Shown here one piece after another: positions 58,528 to 64,000 of a stretch of DNA of 64,000 nt. A model generated the notes under the pieces. The model saw nothing but the letters and a program-made list of their open reading frames with translations, did no database searches and was not told where the DNA came from. The first letter of the stretch is position 1. Each line of letters starts with the position of its first letter. Source of the DNA: Spirometra erinaceieuropaei (taxonomy: Eukaryota > Platyhelminthes > Cestoda > Diphyllobothriidea > Diphyllobothriidae); NCBI GenBank assembly GCA_902702965.1, contig CACRXP010000717.1:12050-76049 (forward strand), written 5' to 3'. Made by a program: the position numbers and the translations under genes.

Positions 58528-59905
58528 GGTCGAAAATTCGAAACCGAATTCGTTGCAAGAGCACGACTACCGCTTTTGTGAAGGGGTGTAGTGTGGGCCG
58601 TCTTCCAGTCTGTGGGAATGATTCCAGCATCAAGCGATTCCTGGCACAGAAAGGATAGTGGTTTGGCCAACTCTCCGGCAAGCTCGAAAAACAGCTTTGC
58701 TGGGATCTCGTCCGGACCGAGAGATTTACATTCCTTCAAGCTTTTTAGTTTATCCAAAGTCGCTTCTTCTCAAAACACGATAGCTTCGATAGTGGGATCT
58801 CCCATGTTCTCGGAATTAGCTGGAATAATGTCGGCTTCTCTTGTGAAAACTGATTGGACAAATCGAGCAAAATACTCAGCTTTATTCGTATTGTCCGATA
58901 TCTCCAAACCGTCGTCATTCCTCATGACAGAAACGGGATTCCTGTTACGTGTGCTCTTCCGTAAATAGCTGTAGAGCAATTCCGGATTTTTAACGGCTCG
59001 GTGAAGTAGATTACTCTCGAAATCCCATCGCCTCTTTTAAATCAGGCTTTTCACCCTATTTCTTTTAACTTTATATTCTGTGAACGCTGCAATGCTGTTG
59101 TTTTCGCGAAATTTCTTCCACAGCCTTCCTTTCTTGTTGATCTCCTTTTCGAGTTCACACGTTAGCCACTGAGTGCGGTTGGATGTTCTAAGCTTTGATA
59201 CGGGACAGTGGCTCTTCAATAGATGCAGCAACCGATCGTTGAATAAATTCCAGTCCTCGTTAAGATTTCCGGAAAAGAGAACATCCCAGTTTATTTGTGA
59301 TGCCTCAGCTCTCATTTGGCGAAAGTTCCCTTTCCATATATTCGGCCTCTTATCGGATTTTGTTTACGGTTCAGAATACAGCTCTTACACCCATAAAGGT
59401 ACAGCATGATCACTTCGACCGAGTGGGAGTAGGTAGTACACCTCGTCTATACTGTAAGAATCTTTGATGAAGACGAGGTCCAGACAACTGGCCTTTTGCC
59501 CTCCACGTGCTCTAGTTGGAGATAGGACACGTTGCGTGAGAAGAGCTTCTAGGGTTGTCTTTAGTAGACGGTATTCGAAGACATTCATCGAGCACTTCGT
59601 ATGCATATCGCACTATTAAATGCAGGGTGCATTAAAATCCCCCATGACAACAACGTCTGATCGACTGGCGATCTCTTTTATGCTTTTCCGTTGACAATTA
59701 TCTGAGTCGGGATCCGCCTGAGGGGGCCGGTAGATAGTTTCGACTTCGAGGGGCAGAGATCCCCGTGCCTTTATAGTCAGCCAAATTGTCTCTGTGTCGT
59801 TGGAAATCTTGTCGGTCCTCCCACACACTCTTCCGTTGCTCCTTACATACATGGCAACTCCTCCATCCCGGCGACCTCTCCTATCTCTCCTGAACAATTG
59901 GAATC
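58528..59905 (-). mobile_element. CR1-like ORF2, endonuclease to start of polymerase
   Basis: On the minus strand, in several frames: ISGFQLFRRDRRGRRDGGVA, VVVMGDFNAPCI (59620), ASCLDLVFIKDSYSIDEVYY, PLGRSDHAV, the linker INWDVLFSGNLNEDWN and RTQWLTCELEKEINKKGRLW, and the polymerase entry KECKSLGPDEIPAKLF with TPLHKSGSR near 58570. Frameshifts and stops interrupt it. It ends within the first polymerase motifs at about 58528 and its 5' side abuts the plus-strand element at 59906. Confidence 0.85.
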
Positions 59906-60953
59906 CGGATATTTGGAAATACTCGACCATCGCTCCTATCTTTAAAAGCGGCAACAGACCTCATACCCGAAATTATCGTGGTGTTCACCGAACACCGGCT
60001 ATACCTAAAATCCTCGGAAAAATAGTCGACAACCAAGTACTCGACCATCTCATAAACGCCAACCTCATTCCCTCCTCTCAACATGCATATTTACCTCAAA
60101 AGTCGTCTCACTCCTGCCACCTGACTTTTTTGGAATTCGGTTCCAGCAATAGAGATGATGGAAACACAGTAGCTTTAATATACTTCTATCTGAAAAAGGC
60201 CTTTGACAAAGTTCCCCATAAAAGACTACTGGTGAAGCTCAAAAGTCATGAAATTAGGCCTCCCCTTCTCGATTTTCTTAAATCCTATTATCAAAAGCGA
60301 TATCAAATGATGCAAATTCGAAACGCAGTCTCAGAACCGTCCCCTATTGCCAGTGGAGTATTTCAAGGCACTATCCTAGGCCCCATTCTATTTCTCGTAT
60401 ATATTCACGACTTATCGTCCATATCAGTATCAGCTAAGACGTTTTTATATGCGGACGACCTTAAACTTGCATATACATATAACGGGAATACAGTTGCCAA
60501 TATTCACAGAACAATTGAAAATGACCTCAGAAAACTCAGCTAATGGTGTAGTCAATGGCAGATGCCCTTTTCACTCGAAAAATGTCATCTCCTGATCTTT
60601 GGCCCACAAAAACTTCCGCCCATAATTTTCGAGGATAATGAAATAACGGAGGCCCTATCAGCAAAAGATTTAGGTCTCAGCTATACAAATACCCTTGATT
60701 TATCTCCCCACTTCCAACGAATATCGCCGAAAGCCACTCGCCTATGTGGATTCATATGCAAAAATTCCACCTTAAATTCACTAAGAATACAACTTTTCAA
60801 AATGTACGTTTTACCCCTCTTAGATTATTGCTTAATTTTCTTAAGTATAATGTCCTCAGACGGCCGAAAGAAACTAGAAGGCATTTAGAGACGTTTTACT
60901 AGATCTTTGTCCAGAAATGATAACACCCAGGGTTCATACTTAGAACTATATCA
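59906..60953 (+). mobile_element. Second non-LTR reverse transcriptase, 5' truncated
   Basis: The plus frame opens at PDIWKYSTIAPIFKSGNRPH and runs through IPKILGKIVDNQVLDHLI, motif A TVALIYFYLKKAFDKVPHKR (a Tyr where the catalytic Asp is expected), motif B ASGVFQGTILGPILFLVYIH and motif C KTFLYADDLKLAYTYNGN. After one stop at 60541 it continues with SLEKCHLLIFGPQ and RIQLFKMYVLPLLDYCLIF. It differs in sequence from the CR1-like copies around it. It is interrupted at 60954 by a CR1 tail and resumes at 61486. Confidence 0.85.
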
Positions 60954-61485
60954 TCAGTCAGTCAGTCAGTGTATTTGAGTGGAATAGGCTTACGCCTTTG
61001 AACTCCCTATTTGTACATAAAAAATCGATAAACAAGCAAAAATGTGAAGAAATTACAGCATTAAGTGAATGCATACATTGATTCACATATGTCACTAGTC
61101 ACATGGCTAAAAAGTCACATAGTCCGCTTGTTGCTGCAGCATATATCTGTCAAGGTTACATTTAAATGTCTCCACAGCTTGAGACATAACAACCGTTTCG
61201 GGCAGGTTATTCCACGGTTCCACGACACGGTTGAAAAAGAAATATTTTCTCACATTCAGTCTACCCTGTGGCACACGTAGCTTGAAGAGATGTCCCCGGA
61301 GGTGAGTTGTAGTGGCGAGTTGGACAAAGTCATCGCGCCGAAGGGCACAATCCAAGCCGCGCACGATACGGAAAGTTTGTATCATGTCTCCGCGCAACTG
61401 CCTATAACTCAGAGAATAGAGATTAAGGTTAGTTAAGCGGATCTCGTTTGGCAGTGCACTTTGAACTCTTACTAATTTCTTACTA
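60954..61485 (-). mobile_element. CR1-like 3' fragment nested in another element
   Basis: Starts with the ACTG tail (60954-60971). On the minus strand it encodes LRGHLFKLRVPQGRLNVRKY, then FFFNRVVEPWNNLPETVVMS and LDRYMLQQQADYVTF. The untranslated region matches 53957-54060. It is 5' truncated at about 61485. Host reading continues on both sides (YLELYHQ before, YHKYDL after). A candidate seven-base target duplication, atatcat, flanks it. Confidence 0.85.
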
Positions 61486-61870
61486 ATATCATAAATACGA
61501 TCTTCGACCAGTCTGGGTCAGAAGACTCCAAAATGGTCTTAACTTCCTATTCAAGGTCACCCATGACCAAAATATTCTAAAAATGAATTTACTAACAAAC
61601 CAAAACGCCCCCAGAAGCATCAGAAATAAGAAAGATATTATAAGGATTCCCAAATTCACAAAGTCCCAACGGTCGAATTTCTACACCATAAGATATGCCA
61701 CTATCTGGAATGCTCTTCTAAGTTTTATCCGGAAAATTCGAACCCTAATCGAGTTTAAAACAAAAACAAAGAAATTCCTTTCAAATAACAATACACATTT
61801 ATTTATGAATAAAATAGGACATTTTTCAAGTCAATTCTATGATATAGAATTTGGTCCGAAAGGGCTCTGA
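61486..61870 (+). mobile_element. C-terminal part of the second non-LTR element
   Basis: Includes the 95-codon frame 61583-61870 with SNFYTIRYATIWNALLSFIR and KTKTKKFLSNNNTHLFMNKI, the WN-containing C-terminal block of non-LTR reverse transcriptases, and a stop at 61868. The following bases to about 62090 look like its 3' untranslated region. Confidence 0.75.
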
Positions 61871-62172
61871 TGATACCAACCGCTAGTATGACACCAGAGC
61901 ATTGCGCTTAAAACAATCAAATTTATGAAAGATAGCATCATAGTTTCTATGGGCTATGTAACCTGACACGAAATATCCCTTAAGGAGCAAATAATAACAT
62001 CCCTTTCGATAAAACCCTACATATGAGTTCTACGTAAGTCCATAATAAAGTCATATTAATCATATATACCACCAAGTCACTGACTCGTGCCAGCGTCGTC
62101 AAAACAAATGATACATCCTGTATTACGCATGATATTAATTACTGCAGTGTTGGACGTTCTGCTGTCAGACCA

Positions 62173-63262
62173 ATGCCCGTAAAACGAGCAAAAAGTCTAG
62201 TGACGTTGGGGGATGGCACATACGACGATGAAATCTGTACCACATGTTTCGGACTCATCCATAAGTTTTCGAAAATGGAGGTGGAGTTAAAAGGTCTAAA
62301 AATGGAGGTAGAAAAGTTAAGGAAGCTTACTCATCACTTACGTGAAGAGAAGAAGCCGACGAATGCGGCAATCCAGAATCCGAAAAAAAAACATATGCAA
62401 CCACGGCTTCTTTAGCCATATCAAACGTTGAAACTGACGAAGGTTCGTCCAGGGAACTAGACACAGTTGAATGTCAGTCTCTTAGGCGAGAAAAAGACCA
62501 GTCAAAGCGAACTCAGATAACAATGAAACATCCCAGAAAAACAATGCGCACCTCTGTACGGTCCAAAAAAACATAGGCTGCCTACGTACACGCAGACCAG
62601 CGAAGGAGAACGACCAGGAGGCCTACGAAGGACCGCCGGAGGCTCCCAAATATGTTGAACAATAAAGATATCGGAACACCTTGTGGACCGAATATTCAGG
62701 AGGAGGCTTCGAAGAAACTGAGGTAAGCTTTTTCGACGAACGCCTCGGAAACACAGAAGGAAGGGTTATCAACAGGAAGATAAATGAATCGTACACGGAT
62801 CTCAGTTTTGCTAGCCCAATAGCTACTTCATCCGAAACCGGCGAAACTAGTAAACTAGAGAAAAACGCTCAGTCACTCAAAAGATATGTGACAACAACGA
62901 CCACTAGGTTCAGTCGCAAGCAAAATGTAGTTATAAAAGGAGTACCCGAATCAACGGCAACAATTCCAAAGGAGAGAGTGATGCATCACTTAGACCTTCT
63001 TCAAGTGTAGGCGAAAGCTTTGTTAAGAGACGATGAGTCACTTAGTGTTCTCAAAGCATTCCGAATAGGGAAGAGTCAGTCAGCATCCGGTTCCAATTCC
63101 CGGCCTCGACCCCTAAAAGTCATTTTGGAGACTGAAGAACAGGCCCAGCTCCTGTTACAGAGAAAATCATCTCTGCGGGGTCAGCATCCTGAAGTTTTTT
63201 CAGCCGGATTACGAGCCAAAAGATCGAATGAAAATGAGAGAGCTGATGACGGAGTTGGATAG
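62173..63262 (+). mobile_element. CR1-like ORF1 (frameshifted)
   Basis: The start MPVKRAKSLVTLGDGTYDDE leads to TTCFGLIHKFSKMEVELKGL, a Cys-containing and coiled-coil-like N-terminus. A run of eight A at 62383-62390 and a stop at 62413 break the frame. A second frame (62681-63010) has KQNVVIKGVPESTATIPKER. A third (63020-63262) has VLKAFRIGKSQS and RPLKVILETEEQAQLLLQRK, the RNA-recognition-like part of non-LTR ORF1 proteins that bind the element RNA. It is the same subfamily as the minus-strand fragment at 57855-58112. Confidence 0.8.
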
Positions 63263-63423
63263 GCGGAGAGGCAGCGGCGAAGCACACCTACAAATCAAGA
63301 ACGGACAAATAATTCAGGTCAAAGGGACATTTCTCTGGCCGAAGGCCGTCATACTGACAGCCTAACGGATGCAAAGGTGCCAACTCCTGAGGCTGCTCGA
63401 ACCAGTAGCTGCTGTCTATAACT

Positions 63424-64000
63424 CTATTACACTAACTGTCAGAGTCCTCTCAAAAAGCTATACGAACTCAGATTACTAATCTCTGAACAGAAGCCACACA
63501 GAATTGTCCTAACAGAGACATGGTTGACTGAGGAAATTAGTAGTAACGAAGTCAGAATTGAAGGCTACCAACTGTTCCGTTGTGACAGATTTCAGCGTAG
63601 AGGAGGAGGCACAGCTATTTATGTGTCAAATGAAATTGCGTTCTGTCAACGAGAAATATCCGATGGTGCGCCCTAAAGTTTGAAATAATTTCATGCAAGG
63701 TTTGTATCAAACAATTACCGACACTGAACCTGTGTGTTGTCTATCGGCCTCCCCGCTAGAATGAAATCGCCGATATGGAATTACTTAGTGCACTGGAGTT
63801 TTTATGTAGGCAGGAGAACTTACTACTTCTGGGTGACTTCAACGCTCCAAGAATAGACTGGAACATTCCCTAACAAACGCCCCGTCCACGTCATTTGACC
63901 ACAAGCTACGACAACTTTCCCTGAATGAATACCTCATTCAGCACATAAAATTTGGAAAAGAATGAGAGAAGGACAATGATCTAACTGTTAAGATCTCGTT
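63424..64000 (+). mobile_element. CR1-like ORF2 endonuclease start, cut by the window end
   Basis: The plus frame LYYTNCQSPLKKLYELRLLI continues to RIVLTETWLTEEI, VRIEGYQLFRCDRFQRRGGG and TAIYVSNEIAF, with a stop at 63675. Later frames give LCVVYRPP and NLLLLGDFNAPRIDWNIP, then KFGKE near the end. ETW and GDFNAP are endonuclease active-site blocks. Stops show decay. The polymerase would lie beyond base 64000. Confidence 0.82.

Overview
This is a eukaryotic, mostly non-coding and repeat-rich stretch. Its content points to a parasitic flatworm (Neodermata, perhaps a tapeworm; inference, no species assigned). The grounds are: two candidate introns of 35 and 36 bases in a DNA transposon, like flatworm micro-introns; an RTE-like retrotransposon whose protein ends in C2H2-like fingers; and several CR1-like and Penelope-like (PLE) elements, two of them ending at (TA)n tracts. 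No bacterial operons, ribosomal genes or CRISPR arrays are visible.

One host gene can be modelled. It is a tetratricopeptide-repeat gene on the minus strand with three exons (37894-38159, 37255-37687, 32348-33306). All splice phases agree, and at least 551 residues are encoded. Its organisation resembles TTC16, but the 5' exon(s) were not found. Its 3.9-kb second intron holds a cluster of old repeats, including a CCCTAA-like array and an RTE-like tail.

1-32 kb is mostly unrecognised AT-rich DNA. It contains a decayed non-LTR reverse transcriptase (2560-4295, minus), a long inverted repeat (4835-5885), a decayed RTE-like element (14030-16310, plus), two facing telomere-like arrays (19641-20007), a decayed PLE (26645-27390) and an ancient inverted SINE pair (27618-27892).

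43.4-48.1 kb is a dense nest: two PLE copies converging on (TA)n tracts, and many copies of a tRNA-derived SINE-like family built from two modules (H and T). Two of these form a near-perfect 190-bp inverted repeat. 48.1-50.2 kb is a DNA transposon relic with inverted ends and an interrupted transposase.

50-52.3 kb is mostly unassigned, apart from two tail-to-tail retroelement 3' ends. 52.9-64 kb is a pile-up of CR1-like fragments in both orientations. It includes a probable 5'-inverted copy (53.9-57.85 kb), a second non-LTR element carrying a nested CR1 tail (59.9-61.9 kb), and a CR1 with ORF1 and the start of ORF2 that runs off the right end. A single undetermined base at 57854 marks a strand switch that may be an assembly join.
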